The notes below the pieces were generated by a model that was not told where the DNA came from, did not search any database, and saw only the letters and a program-made list of their open reading frames with translations. Below, piece after piece: positions 52,309 through 61,349 of a DNA stretch of 64,000 nucleotides. The stretch comes from Streptomyces sp. KL109B (GTDB lineage: Bacteria; Actinomycetota; Actinomycetes; Streptomycetales; Streptomycetaceae): NCBI RefSeq assembly GCF_030766935.1, contig NZ_JASERL010000001.1:1054001-1118000 (forward strand), read 5' to 3'. Each line of letters opens with the position of its first letter. Position 1 is the first letter of the stretch. The translations under genes and the position numbers were made by a program.

Positions 52309-53195
52309 GCGCCTCCACCGCCCCGGTCGACGCCTCGGCCGCCGCCCCGGTCGAGGGGGAACTGCGCCCCGACCGCAAGAAGGCCAAGCTCGGCCACAAC
52401 ATCCTCGGGCTCGTCATCGCCGCCGTGATGGCCTTCCCGGTCTACTGGCTCATCGTCTCGGCGCTGCGCCCCAACCACGAGATCCGCTCCTACGACCAGA
52501 CTCTGTGGCCGTCGTCGTTCACCTTCGACAACTTCGCGCGCGCCGTGAAGCAGCCGAACTTCGGGACCGCGATCCAGTCCAGCCTCATCATCTCGATCAC
52601 CGCCGTCGTCGGCGGCATGGTCATCGCGACCCTCGCGGCCCTCGCCATCGGACGCTTCCGCTTCACCGGCAGGCGCGCCCTGCTCATGGCGCTGATCCTG
52701 GTCCAGATGCTGCCGCCGACCGCGATGCTCATCCCCATCTACACCCAGCTCAACGCGATGGGCGGACTCAACGAGTACTGGGGCGTCATCGTCGTCTACC
52801 TCGTCTCCACGCTGCCCTTCGCCACGGTGATGATCCGCGGCTTCGTGGTCAACATCCCCGTGGAGCTTGAGGAGTCGGCGATGGTCGACGGCTGTACGCG
52901 GATGGGCGCGTTCCGCCGCGTCGTCTTCCCGCTGCTCGCCCCGGGCCTCGCCGCCTCCTCGATCTTCGCCCTCGTCAACGCGTGGAACGAGTACCTGTTC
53001 GCGTACATCCTGATGAACGACGACTCGAAGTACACGCTCAATGTGTGGCTGATGACGTTCACGACCGAACGAGGCACCGACTACGGCGCGTTGATGGCCG
53101 CGTCCACGATGATCGCTCTGCCGGTGGTGGTCTTCTTCATGTTCATCCAGAAGAAGATGGCCACGGGACTCACCTCCGGCGCCGTGAAGGGATAA
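52305..53195 (+). CDS. dasC: Chitobiose ABC transporter permease DasC
   Basis: A 296-residue MalG-like permease. EAA loop ELEESAMVDGCTRMGAFRRV near residue 190, six helices, C-terminal FMFIQKKMATGLTSGAVKG as in other sugar permeases. Start ATG 52305 overlaps the dasB stop; dasD follows after 9 bp, so all four genes are probably cotranscribed. Confidence 0.95.
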   Translation: MSASTAPVDASAAAPVEGELRPDRKKAKLGHNILGLVIAAVMAFPVYWLIVSALRPNHEIRSYDQTLWPSSFTFDNFARAVKQPNFGTAIQSSLIISITAVVGGMVIATLAALAIGRFRFTGRRALLMALILVQMLPPTAMLIPIYTQLNAMGGLNEYWGVIVVYLVSTLPFATVMIRGFVVNIPVELEESAMVDGCTRMGAFRRVVFPLLAPGLAASSIFALVNAWNEYLFAYILMNDDSKYTLNVWLMTFTTERGTDYGALMAASTMIALPVVVFFMFIQKKMATGLTSGAVKG

Positions 53196-53204
53196 CGCAC
53201 TCCG

Positions 53205-54701
53205 ATGACAAACCGGTCGACACTGACACGCGGAACCGACACGCTCACCCGCGACGCCCTCACCGTCCTTCAGCCCGGCTTCACCGGCACCTCGGCGCCG
53301 GACTGGCTGCTGCGCCGGCTCGGCGAGGGCCTGGCCTCGGTCGGCCTGTTCGGCCGCAATATCGCCACCCCGGCCCAACTGGCGGCCCTGACCGCCCAGT
53401 TGCGCTCCGAACGCGAGGACGTCCTGGTCGCCATCGACGAGGAGGGCGGCGACGTCACACGCCTTGAGGTGCGCACAGGCTCCTCCTTCCCCGGCAACCA
53501 CGCGCTCGGCGCGGTCGACGACGTCGAGCTGACCCGGGCCGTCGCCGCCGAGCTCGGCCGCCGGCTCGCCGAGTGCGGCGTCAACCTCAACTGGGCGCCG
53601 TCCGCGGACGTCAACGCCAACCCGGACAACCCGGTGATCGGCGTGCGTTCCTTCGGCGCGGACACCGGCCTCGTGGCCCGGCACACCGCCGCGTACGTCG
53701 AGGGCATGCAGTCCGCGGGCGTCGCCGCCTGTACGAAGCACTTCCCGGGCCACGGCGACACGGCGGTCGACTCGCACCACGACGTGCCGCGCATCGACGT
53801 GGACCTGGAGACCCTGGCGGCGCGCGACCTCGCGCCGTTCCGGGCGGCGATCGCGGCAGGCTCGCGGGCCGTGATGAGCGCGCACCTCCTGGTCCCGGCG
53901 CTGGACGCGAAGCTTCCGGCAACGTTGTCCCGGCGCATTCTCACCGGGCTGCTGCGCGAGGAGTTCGGCTACGACGGCCTGATCGTCACGGACGGCATGG
54001 AGATGAAGGCGATCTCCGGTACGTACGGCATCGAGCGCGGCAGCGTCCTCGCCATTGCCGCGGGCGCCGACGCCATCTGCGTGGGCGGCGGCCTCGCCGA
54101 CGACGACACGGTGCTGCGGCTGCGCGACGCGCTGGTGTCCGCGGTGCGCTCCGGCGAACTGGCGGAAGAGCGGCTCGCGGACGCGGCGGAGCGGGTGCGG
54201 GGGCTGGCCAAGTGGGCGACGGCGTCGCGCCGGACCGTGGCCGCCTCGGCGGGGGACCCCGAGGTGGGGCTCGTCGCGGCCCGCCGCGCGGTCACGGTGA
54301 CGCACGGCGGGGGCGCGCCGCTGGCCCCGGGGCCGCTGCACGTCGCGGCGTTCACGCCGGTCGCCAACATCGCGGTCGGCGACGAGACCCCGTGGGGCGT
54401 CGCCGCCGAACTCGAACGACTCCTGCCGGGTACGACGACCGGTTCCTACACCGGCGCCGATGCCGGCCGCGATGCGCTGGCCGCGGCGGGGGAGCGGAGG
54501 GTGGTCGCCGTCGTCCGCGACGAACACCGTCACCCGTGGATGGCCCGCGCCCTGGACGACCTCCTGGCCACCCGCCCGGACACGGTCGTCGTCGAAATGG
54601 GCATCCCCCAGGCCGCCCCCCGCGGCGCCCTCCACATCGCCACCCACGGTGCGGCCCGCGTCTGCGGAGTCGCTGCCGCGGAGGTCATCGCCGACTCCTG
54701 A
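53205..54701 (+). CDS. dasD: Beta-N-acetylhexosaminidase, GH3 family (DasD)
   Basis: A 498-residue glycoside hydrolase family 3 enzyme with no signal peptide, so it splits imported chitobiose to GlcNAc in the cytoplasm. Motifs: the KHFPGHGDTAVDSHHDVP loop near residue 181 (His for general acid of the NagZ type) and the nucleophile aspartate in LIVTDGMEMKAI near residue 262. The last 130 residues are an extra C-terminal region seen in DasD-type enzymes. Ten bases after dasC, same operon. Confidence 0.93.
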   Translation: MTNRSTLTRGTDTLTRDALTVLQPGFTGTSAPDWLLRRLGEGLASVGLFGRNIATPAQLAALTAQLRSEREDVLVAIDEEGGDVTRLEVRTGSSFPGNHALGAVDDVELTRAVAAELGRRLAECGVNLNWAPSADVNANPDNPVIGVRSFGADTGLVARHTAAYVEGMQSAGVAACTKHFPGHGDTAVDSHHDVPRIDVDLETLAARDLAPFRAAIAAGSRAVMSAHLLVPALDAKLPATLSRRILTGLLREEFGYDGLIVTDGMEMKAISGTYGIERGSVLAIAAGADAICVGGGLADDDTVLRLRDALVSAVRSGELAEERLADAAERVRGLAKWATASRRTVAASAGDPEVGLVAARRAVTVTHGGGAPLAPGPLHVAAFTPVANIAVGDETPWGVAAELERLLPGTTTGSYTGADAGRDALAAAGERRVVAVVRDEHRHPWMARALDDLLATRPDTVVVEMGIPQAAPRGALHIATHGAARVCGVAAAEVIADS

Positions 54702-54720
54702 GGCCCCCGGGGTTACGCCC

Positions 54721-54935
54721 TCGGGGCTCCGCCCCGGACCCCGCGCCTCAAACGCCGGCGGGGCTGGATTTACCGGCCCTCGCCGCCGATAGAGGCCGGT
54801 AAATCAAGCCCCTGCGGCGATTGAGCCCCGGCTTTTCCAGCCTCGCCGGCGTTTGAGGCGCGGGGTCCGGGGCAGAGCCCCGATCTTTTCTAGCCTCGCC
54901 GGCGATTGAGGCGCGGGGTCCGGGGCAGAGCCCCG
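54721..54935. repeat. Inverted set of GC-rich dispersed palindromes between dasD and nagB
   Basis: One forward copy (54721-54768, with CGCGCCTCAAACGCCGGCG) and two reversed copies (54840-54882 and 54893-54935, with CGCCGGCGTTTGAGGCGCG and CGCCGGCGATTGAGGCGCG), plus a truncated piece at 54805-54830. The opposed copies can form a stem of more than 40 bp and lie between converging genes, so they may act as a bidirectional terminator. No gene is present in 54702-54965. Confidence 0.85.
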
Positions 54936-54965
54936 GGACCGCGACCACGGGTGAGCGGAACTGGC

Positions 54966-55751
54966 CTACAGGCCCTGCCACTTCGGCTTGTTCACGTACG
55001 TGTGACGGAAGTAGTCCGCGAGCTTCAGCTTCGACGCCGCCGCCTCGTCCACCACCACGGTCGCGTGCGGATGCAACTGCAACGCCGACGCCGGCACCAC
55101 AGAGGCCACAGGCCCCTCGACGGTCGCCGCCACCGCATCCGCCTTGCCCTCACCCGTGGCAAGCAGCACCAGGTGCCGCGCCTCCAGGATCGTCCCGATG
55201 CCCTGCGTGATGACGTGCCGCGGCACCTGGCTCAGGTCCCCGTCGAAGAACCTCGCGTTGTCCGTGATCGTCTGCTCGGTCAGCGTCTTGATCCGGGTCC
55301 TGGACGCGATCGACGAACACGGCTCGTTGAACCCGATGTGCCCGTCCGTCCCGATCCCCAGCAGCTGCAGATCCACGCCCCCGGCGTCCGCCAGCGCCTT
55401 GTCGTACGCCTCGCACGCCGCCTGCACGTCCGCCGCGCTGCCGTCCGGGCCCATGAACGACGCCTCGCTCAGCCCGAGCGGCTCCACGACCTGCCGCAAC
55501 ACCGTCGCCCGGTACGACTCCGGGTGCCCGGTCGGCAGCCCCACGTACTCGTCGAGCTGGGCGATCCGCGCCTTCGACGCGTCGACCGCACCGGCGCCCA
55601 CCTGGGCCGCCAACGCCTCGTAGATGGGCAGCGGAGTCGAGCCGGTGGCGACGCCGAGCAGCGCGTCGGGCTTGCGCCGCAGCAGTTGGGCCATCGCCTC
55701 GGCGATCAGCTCGCCGCCTGCCTTGGCGTCCGGAACGATCACAACTTCCAC
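54966..55751 (-). CDS. nagB: Glucosamine-6-phosphate deaminase
   Basis: A 261-residue class I deaminase converting glucosamine-6-phosphate to fructose-6-phosphate and ammonia. Motifs: LLGVATGSTPLPIYEAL near residue 33 (phosphate binding), LDEYVGLP with the catalytic Asp near residue 68, and LGIGTDGHIGFNEPCSS near residue 134. Its substrate is the DasR effector, so it sets the signal level. Start ATG 55751; a dre site lies 55 bp upstream. Converges with dasD. Confidence 0.97.
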   Translation of the reverse strand: MEVVIVPDAKAGGELIAEAMAQLLRRKPDALLGVATGSTPLPIYEALAAQVGAGAVDASKARIAQLDEYVGLPTGHPESYRATVLRQVVEPLGLSEASFMGPDGSAADVQAACEAYDKALADAGGVDLQLLGIGTDGHIGFNEPCSSIASRTRIKTLTEQTITDNARFFDGDLSQVPRHVITQGIGTILEARHLVLLATGEGKADAVAATVEGPVASVVPASALQLHPHATVVVDEAAASKLKLADYFRHTYVNKPKWQGL

Positions 55752-55805
55752 GCTGGGCCTGCCGTTCTGGTCAGAGGGGTGTCAGGAGAGACATGGGGAC
55801 TGGCG

Positions 55806-55821
55806 TGTGGTTTAGACCAAT
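55806..55821. promoter_or_regulatory. dre: DasR operator (dre) upstream of nagB
   Basis: TGTGGTTTAGACCAAT: 12 of 16 consensus positions, with both half-sites readable (TGGTTT/AGACCA). It lies 55 bp upstream of the nagB start codon on the minus strand. Confidence 0.85.
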
Positions 55822-56026
55822 CTAGCAAAGCGGGACCCCATCGGGCAGGCCCTTCGGGACCGCTCCTGTACATGCTCATCGCTGCACCGGTTCTCGGCAC
55901 GTCAGAAGGGCCCGGCGGTCGACCCGGCGGGCGCCACCGGCCCCGTACGGCCACAGTGGAAGGTGACCGCAGCCCGCCGGAACCCGACGCCCACCCGCCC
56001 CCCGCCGACCCACCGGAGGTGCCCGC

Positions 56027-57103
56027 ATGACCGCCCCCGCTCCCACCCCCGAGCCCGCCCCGGAGCGCCCCGGCCGGATCATGACGCGGGAGATGCGCGA
56101 GCAGCCCGACGTGCTGCGCCGCCTCCTCGCCACCGGCGCCCCGCGCATCCAGGACGTCGCCCGCCAGGTCGCCGCCCGCGCCCCCCGCTTCGTCCTGCTC
56201 ACCGCCCGCGGCACCTCCGACAACGCCGCGCTCTACGCCAAGTACCTCCTGGAGATCCAGCTGGGCCTGCCCTGCGGCCTCGCCTCGATGTCCACCACCA
56301 CGGCCTACGGCGCCCGCCCCGACCTGCGCGACGTCCTCGTGATCACGGTCAGCCAGTCCGGCGGCTCGCCCGACCTCGTCGCCTCCACGAAGGCCGCCCG
56401 CGAGGCCGGCGCGATCACCCTCGCCGTGACCAACAACCCGGACTCCCCGCTGGCCGCCGTCTCCGAGCACCACATCGACATCATGGCCGGTCCGGAAAAG
56501 GCGCTGCCCGCGACGAAGACGTACACCGCCTCCCTGCTCGCCCTGTACCTCTTCGTGGAAGGCCTGCGCGGCGGCGACGGATCAGCCGCGGCCCCACTGC
56601 CGGAGCACGCCACCGAGATCCTCGCCCGCCAGGACGAGGTCCGCGCCCTGGCCGCCCGCTACCGCTTCGCCGAGCGCATGGTGATCACCTCGCGCGGCTA
56701 CGGCTACCCGACCGCCAAGGAAGCCGCCCTCAAGCTGATGGAGACCAGCTACATCCCCGCCCTCTCCTACTCCGGCGCCGACCTGCTGCACGGCCCGCTC
56801 GCCATGGTCGACAACATCTCCCCGGTGATCGCCGTGGTCACCGACGGCCGCGGCGGCGACGCCCTGCAACCCGTCCTCGACCGGCTCCGCGGCCGGGGCG
56901 CCGACCTGATGGTGATCGGCCCGGAGGCCCAGGTGGCCCGCGCCTCCGCCGGCTTCGTGCTCCCCACCGAGGGGGTTGCCGAGGAGGTCCAGCCGGTCCT
57001 CGAAATCCTCCCGCTCCAGCTCCTCGCGTACGAGGTGACGATCGCCCGCGGCCAGGACCCCGACGCCCCCCGCGCCCTCGCCAAGGTCACGGAAACCCGC
57101 TGA
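56027..57103 (+). CDS. SIS-domain sugar isomerase/deaminase (GlmS-like without glutaminase; NagB-II-like)
   Basis: A 358-residue protein of two SIS domains resembling the isomerase half of GlmS. First SIS: LTARGTSDNAALYAKYL near residue 57, TVSQSGGSPDLVASTKAAREAG near 107; second SIS: SRGYGYPTAKEAALKLMETSYI near 222 and SGADLLHGPLAMVD near 248, ending in RALAKVTETR. The N-terminal Cys of glutaminases is absent. Relatives are NagB-II or AgaS-type amino-sugar phosphate deaminase/isomerases. Divergent from nagB over 275 bp with a dre site between, so probably DasR-controlled too. Start ATG 56027, with GGAGG upstream. Confidence 0.85.
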   Translation: MTAPAPTPEPAPERPGRIMTREMREQPDVLRRLLATGAPRIQDVARQVAARAPRFVLLTARGTSDNAALYAKYLLEIQLGLPCGLASMSTTTAYGARPDLRDVLVITVSQSGGSPDLVASTKAAREAGAITLAVTNNPDSPLAAVSEHHIDIMAGPEKALPATKTYTASLLALYLFVEGLRGGDGSAAAPLPEHATEILARQDEVRALAARYRFAERMVITSRGYGYPTAKEAALKLMETSYIPALSYSGADLLHGPLAMVDNISPVIAVVTDGRGGDALQPVLDRLRGRGADLMVIGPEAQVARASAGFVLPTEGVAEEVQPVLEILPLQLLAYEVTIARGQDPDAPRALAKVTETR

Positions 57104-57223
57104 CCCGCAAATGAACCGACCGGACCCGGCACTCGTGCAGGGGTGCGTACGTTGAAATGGGAGAACCCCACGACTGGGAGAAACCCACAACAACAAACCT
57201 CCGCACACGCATGGACATACCAG

Positions 57224-57239
57224 AATGGTCTAGTCCACA
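57224..57239. promoter_or_regulatory. dre: DasR operator (dre) upstream of the PdtaS-like kinase
   Basis: AATGGTCTAGTCCACA: 13 of 16 consensus positions with an intact TGGTCTAG core. It lies in the 413-bp gap between the SIS gene and the kinase, 278 bp before the kinase start. Its target is unclear. The rest of the gap (57104-57516) shows no gene. Confidence 0.75.
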
Positions 57240-57516
57240 ATGCGTAACTGAGGCTTCCGCCCTCCCCGCACAGGAGGACGGACAGAGGAACCGACGCTCT
57301 CTGCCCTGACCGCGTCGGATCCTCGATCGGCAGCCGGGACCGCACACCTGGAAGCCGGTGCACCTGAAGGGCTGCGGTGCTTGGGGAAGGGTTGAGGGTC
57401 CCGACCCCCGGCGCCGCGGCCCGTCGGTCTTTCCGGGCCCGGCGCCCCTCGCCCCCGGAGATCCTCGGGCCCGGACCTTTTCGAACCCCTGCGCCCCGCC
57501 GGTTAAGCTCGGCCTC

Positions 57517-58992
57517 GTGCCCTCCATGAACGATCTCGTCCGCCAGCACACCGCCCTCGGTGACTCCGACCTCGAGTGGCTCCATCTGCTGGTCTCGGAG
57601 TGGCAGTTGCTCTCCGACCTCTCCTTCGCCGACCTCGTCCTGTGGGTCCCCACCCACGACGGCACGCGATACGTCTCCGTGGCCCAGATGCGGCCCAACA
57701 CAGGACCCACGTCCTACCAGGACGACATGGTCGGCCACCTCGTCCCGCGCGGCCGCCGCCCCATGCTGGACGTCGCGCTCGACGAGGGCCGCATCGTGCG
57801 CGAGGGCGACCCCGAATGGCGCGAGGAGGTCCCGGTGCGGGTGGAGTCCATCCCCGTACGCAGGGAGGGCCGGGTCCTCGGCGTCATCGCGCGGAACACG
57901 AACCTGCTGACCGTCCGCACGCCCTCCCGCCTTGAGCTGACCTACCTCCAGTCGGCCTCCGACCTCGCGCAGATGATCGCGGCCGGTACGTTCCCGTTCC
58001 CCGACCAGCAGGTCGACATGGACGCCTCCCCGCGCGCGGGCGACGGCCTGATCAGGCTCGACGCGGACGGCGTCGTCCAGTACGCCTCGCCCAACGCCCT
58101 GTCCGCTTACCACCGGTTGGGCTTCCAGGCCGACCTGGTCGGCCACCACCTCGGCACGACGACGGCCGAACTCGCCCCGTCCCGCGGCCCGGTGGACGAG
58201 GCGCTCGCCAAGGTGGCCAGCGGCTGGGCGCCGCGCGAGTTCGAGATCGAGGGCGAGGAGGGATCGATTCAGCTCCGCGCGATCCCGCTCAAGCCCAAGG
58301 GTGCCCGCATCGGCTCGCTCGTCCTGCTGCGCGACGTCACCGAACTGCGCCGCCGCGAACGCGAGTTGATCACAAAGGACGCGACCATCCGGGAGATCCA
58401 CCACCGGGTGAAGAACAACCTCCAGACGGTCGCCGCCCTGCTCCGCCTCCAGGCCCGCCGTATCGGCTCCGACGGCGGCCGCGAGGCCCTGGAGGAGGCG
58501 GTCCGCCGCGTGGGCTCCATCGCGATCGTGCACGAGACGCTCTCCCAGAACCTGGACGAGCGCGTGGAGTTCGACGAGATCGCCGACCGCGTCCTCGCCA
58601 TGGTGGCGGAGATCTCACCGGGCCAGGTGGTGGGCCGGCGCACCGGCCGCTTCGGCATCCTGGACGCCGAGGTGGCCACCCCGCTCTCCATGGTGCTCAC
58701 CGAGGTGCTGCAGAACGCACTTGAGCACGGCTACCGCCAGGGCGACACCGGCACCGTCGAGGTCTCGGCCGTGCGCGGCGGCACCAGCAAGGAGGCCCGC
58801 CTCCTGATCACCATTCAGGACGACGGCGTCGGCCTGCCCGAGAACTTCGACCCGAAGAGCGCCGGGAACCTGGGCCTGCAGATCGTACGCACCTTGGTGG
58901 AGGGCGAGTTGAGCGGAACGTTCGACATGGTCCCCGCACCGGAGCGCGGCACCCAGGTCATCCTCGACATCCCCGTACGCAACAGCAAATAG
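57517..58992 (+). CDS. pdtaS: PdtaS-like sensor histidine kinase
   Basis: A 491-residue soluble kinase: GAF-like N-terminal domain (residues 20-150), PAS domain (about 165-285, LIRLDADGVVQYASPNALSAYHRLG), HisKA_2 phosphoacceptor segment IREIHHRVKNNLQTVAALLRLQ near residue 293 and a HATPase_c domain with LQNALEHGY (N box) and DDGVGLPENF (G1). No membrane segment. Mycobacterial PdtaS relays to an ANTAR-domain antiterminator PdtaR; no such partner gene is nearby. Start GTG 57517: TAAGCT (-10) lies 7 bases upstream and no ribosome-binding site is seen, suggesting a leaderless mRNA; ATG 57526 is the alternative. Confidence 0.9.
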   Translation: MPSMNDLVRQHTALGDSDLEWLHLLVSEWQLLSDLSFADLVLWVPTHDGTRYVSVAQMRPNTGPTSYQDDMVGHLVPRGRRPMLDVALDEGRIVREGDPEWREEVPVRVESIPVRREGRVLGVIARNTNLLTVRTPSRLELTYLQSASDLAQMIAAGTFPFPDQQVDMDASPRAGDGLIRLDADGVVQYASPNALSAYHRLGFQADLVGHHLGTTTAELAPSRGPVDEALAKVASGWAPREFEIEGEEGSIQLRAIPLKPKGARIGSLVLLRDVTELRRRERELITKDATIREIHHRVKNNLQTVAALLRLQARRIGSDGGREALEEAVRRVGSIAIVHETLSQNLDERVEFDEIADRVLAMVAEISPGQVVGRRTGRFGILDAEVATPLSMVLTEVLQNALEHGYRQGDTGTVEVSAVRGGTSKEARLLITIQDDGVGLPENFDPKSAGNLGLQIVRTLVEGELSGTFDMVPAPERGTQVILDIPVRNSK

Positions 58993-59016
58993 CCGCTGCC
59001 CGCCCCGCCTGCGCAC

Positions 59017-59060
59017 AGCAGTGAGCCCCGGACCGTCGGAACGGTCCGGGGCTCACTGCT
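59017..59060. terminator. Terminator between pdtaS and wblE
   Basis: Perfect 20-bp stem (59017-59036 with 59041-59060) closed by a CGGA tetraloop, 25 bases after the kinase stop. It can also protect the convergent wblE transcript. Confidence 0.9.
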
Positions 59061-59191
59061 CGCGTTGCTCGGGTCAAATCCCGGGCTGAGCCTGGGAGAG
59101 CATCGGGGGGTACTGCGCGCTGCGGCTCGGGGGCGGGAGATGCGTACTCGATGTACGCGCCGCCGTGCTCAGGCTCGTACGGGGTGCGGGA

Positions 59192-59449
59192 TCAGGCGGA
59201 GGCCTGACGGGCCCGGTTGCGAGCGGCGCGGCGCTTCATCGCGCGGCGCTCGTCCTCGCTGAGGCCACCCCAGACGCCGGAGTCCTGGCCGGACTCGAGC
59301 GCCCACTGCAGGCACTGCTCCATGACGGGGCAGCGGCGGCAGACGGCCTTGGCTTCCTCGATCTGCAGCAGCGCGGGACCGGTGTTGCCGATGGGGAAGA
59401 ACAGCTCGGGGTCTTCCTCGCGGCAAACGGCGTTGTGACGCCAGTCCAT
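59192..59449 (-). CDS. wblE: WhiB-like iron-sulfur protein WblE
   Basis: An 85-residue Wbl protein binding a [4Fe-4S] cluster through four cysteines: Cys9, Cys37, Cys40 and Cys46 (AVCRRCPVMEQC). The GVWGG turn (residues 59-63) and the basic tail RRAMKRRAARNRAR complete the DNA-interacting part. It is the Streptomyces counterpart of mycobacterial WhiB1, which binds the primary sigma factor. Start ATG 59449 with GGAGAGG upstream. The gap 59450-59770 holds its promoter, a run of eight T (about 59682) and no gene. Confidence 0.95.
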   Translation of the reverse strand: MDWRHNAVCREEDPELFFPIGNTGPALLQIEEAKAVCRRCPVMEQCLQWALESGQDSGVWGGLSEDERRAMKRRAARNRARQASA

Positions 59450-59770
59450 GGCTGCTACCTCTCCTTGGTATGACTGTGCAGGTTGCTTGTGAATGTGAAC
59501 GCTTTCACGAAAGCCTCAACAAATGAACCGGACGAACGTCACATCTGCGACGGGTGTCCGTTGCTTTGAGGAGGGGATTCGGGCTCTCTGTGGGGCCGGT
59601 GTTGCGGGCCGTCCTGAGCGCCAAGTAGAGATTCGCAAACCTCGGCGGCGGATACAACCCCTTCTGGAAAGTTTTTTTTGATTCCTCGGTGTCGGCTAGG
59701 TCACAGCCGTACTTCCATGGGGTGGATGCCAGCCCAAACGTTCGAGATGAAGGACTTTAGTCCCTTCCAC

Positions 59771-60739
59771 TCACACAATCACACGCAGTGCACGGCGTAC
59801 GCCTGTGAACGTCACGCTGGTCCGCAGCCCCAGGTGGTCACCGTCCATCTGAAGGGGCAGAGGCGCCTTCGAATGCAAGGTGAAGTCGGTCAGGTCGTGG
59901 AGCGTGACCGCGTTCTTTCCGTGCGGGCCGCGTTCGGGGGTCGAGGCCAGCAGCTGGGTGCCGTAGCGGGCCACCGCGGGAGTCGAGAGTTTCTTGAGTC
60001 CCAGCACGTCAAGGCCGGTGTCGAAGGACGCCTGGGGCGTCGGATACAGCGGCCGGTTGCCCAGGAAGGACCACGGAGACGTGTTGCTGACTATGGAGAC
60101 GACGAGATCCGTGACCGGATCCTCGCCCGGCCGTTCGAGCGTGATCGTGCCGTGCCGGCGGTCGGCCTCGCCGAGGAACTGGCGCACCACTTGTCGCACG
60201 TACAGGGCATGGGTCGAACGCTTGCCGCGCTCCCGCTGCTGCTCCACCCGGCCGACCACGCCCGCGTCGAAGCCGAGGCCCGAGGCGAAGGTGAACCAGC
60301 GCGACGGCACGCCCTCGTCCTCCGTGCCGGGGGTGCCCGAGGCGAGGCCGAGGCCCACCGTGCGCCGACGGCCCTCGCGCAGCGCGTCCAGGAGCTGCCC
60401 AGTGGCCTCCACGGGGTGGTTCGGCAGGCCCAGGGCGCGCGCGAAGACGTTCGTGGAACCGCCGGGGACGACGGCGAGGCCGGGGAGGCGGTCGAGGTCG
60501 GGGCCCTGGTGCAGCAGGCCGTTCACGACCTCGTTGACCGTGCCGTCGCCGCCGAGGGCGACGACCAGCTCGATGTCCTTGCTCTCGGCGGCCTGCCGGC
60601 CCAGGTCGCGCGCGTGGCCTCGATACTCGGTGGTCACGGCCTCGAGCTTCATCTCGCTCGCCAGCGCGTGGATCAGGACATCGCGCGTGCGCGCGCTGGT
60701 GGTGGTTGCCGCCGGATTGACCACGAGAAGTGCACGCAT
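59771..60739 (-). CDS. Diacylglycerol kinase/sphingosine kinase-family lipid kinase
   Basis: A 322-residue cytoplasmic lipid kinase. Nucleotide-binding motifs: MRALLVVNPAATT at the start and LVVALGGDGTVNEVVNGLL near residue 54, followed by VVPGGSTNVFARALGLP. The C-terminal half has FASGLGFDAGVVGRVEQQR. It phosphorylates diacylglycerol or a related lipid and may recycle it. Start ATG 60739: TACGCT lies 7 bases upstream and no ribosome-binding site is seen, so leaderless translation is likely. Divergent from the small membrane-protein gene over 139 bp. Confidence 0.88.
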   Translation of the reverse strand: MRALLVVNPAATTTSARTRDVLIHALASEMKLEAVTTEYRGHARDLGRQAAESKDIELVVALGGDGTVNEVVNGLLHQGPDLDRLPGLAVVPGGSTNVFARALGLPNHPVEATGQLLDALREGRRRTVGLGLASGTPGTEDEGVPSRWFTFASGLGFDAGVVGRVEQQRERGKRSTHALYVRQVVRQFLGEADRRHGTITLERPGEDPVTDLVVSIVSNTSPWSFLGNRPLYPTPQASFDTGLDVLGLKKLSTPAVARYGTQLLASTPERGPHGKNAVTLHDLTDFTLHSKAPLPLQMDGDHLGLRTSVTFTGVRRALRVIV

Positions 60740-60878
60740 GCAAGGCAGCGTACCCAGCGGCCTTGATCCGGCCCAGGCCGAGGTGGGCGTCGGACGGGAG
60801 TCCACACAGATCCTGCGCACGGATCCCGCGCGGGGTCCGGCCTTCGGGGCGGCGGCGGACGGCGGCTACTCTGCAAAG

Positions 60879-61328
60879 GTGACCTCAGAGCAGAACCCCG
60901 CCCCCGAGCCCTCCGACGCCGAAGACGGCCCCCGCCCCGGCCGGCTGACCGCCGCGGCCGCGCTGGCCGGACTCGAAGGACTCGCGCTCGTCGTGGGCGG
61001 CGCCTACATGCTGGTCGCCGGTCTCGCCGGGCACCCCGACAATCCGGAGCAGGCCGTCACCGGCGGCGTCACGCTCATCGTGCTCGCGCTGCTGCCGCTG
61101 TTCGCCGCGCGCGGACTGCTCGCCCGCAAGAGCTGGAGCCGCGGCCCCGCGATCATCACGCAGATCATGGCGCTGCCGGTGGCCTACACGCTGCTGCAGG
61201 CCGACAGCATGGCGATCGGCGCCGGCATCGCGCTCGCCGCCGTGTCGATCGCCTCACTGGTGCTGCTCGTCAACCGGGAGACCACGCGCGCGCTGGGCAT
61301 CCGTACGCCGGGGTCGTCCTCCCAGTAG
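60879..61328 (+). CDS. Small integral membrane protein of unknown function
   Basis: A 149-residue protein with an acidic, Pro/Glu-rich N-terminal tail (1-22), then four hydrophobic segments (about 24-48, 58-76, 86-103, 108-128) and an ending GIRTPGSSSQ. The function is not recognised; it is conserved at this place in Streptomyces. Start GTG 60879: TACTCT ends 7 positions before it (60867-60872), fitting a leaderless transcript. Convergent with sigH, 21 bp apart. Confidence 0.72.
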   Translation: MTSEQNPAPEPSDAEDGPRPGRLTAAAALAGLEGLALVVGGAYMLVAGLAGHPDNPEQAVTGGVTLIVLALLPLFAARGLLARKSWSRGPAIITQIMALPVAYTLLQADSMAIGAGIALAAVSIASLVLLVNRETTRALGIRTPGSSSQ

Positions 61329-61349
61329 TCCCGCTCCTCGAAGCCGGGG

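Noticed and set aside
52269..54647. 792-codon minus-strand frame opposite dasC-dasD
   Set aside because: Mirror frame of strongly supported genes with typical GC-rich antisense composition (Arg/Gly/Asp-rich).
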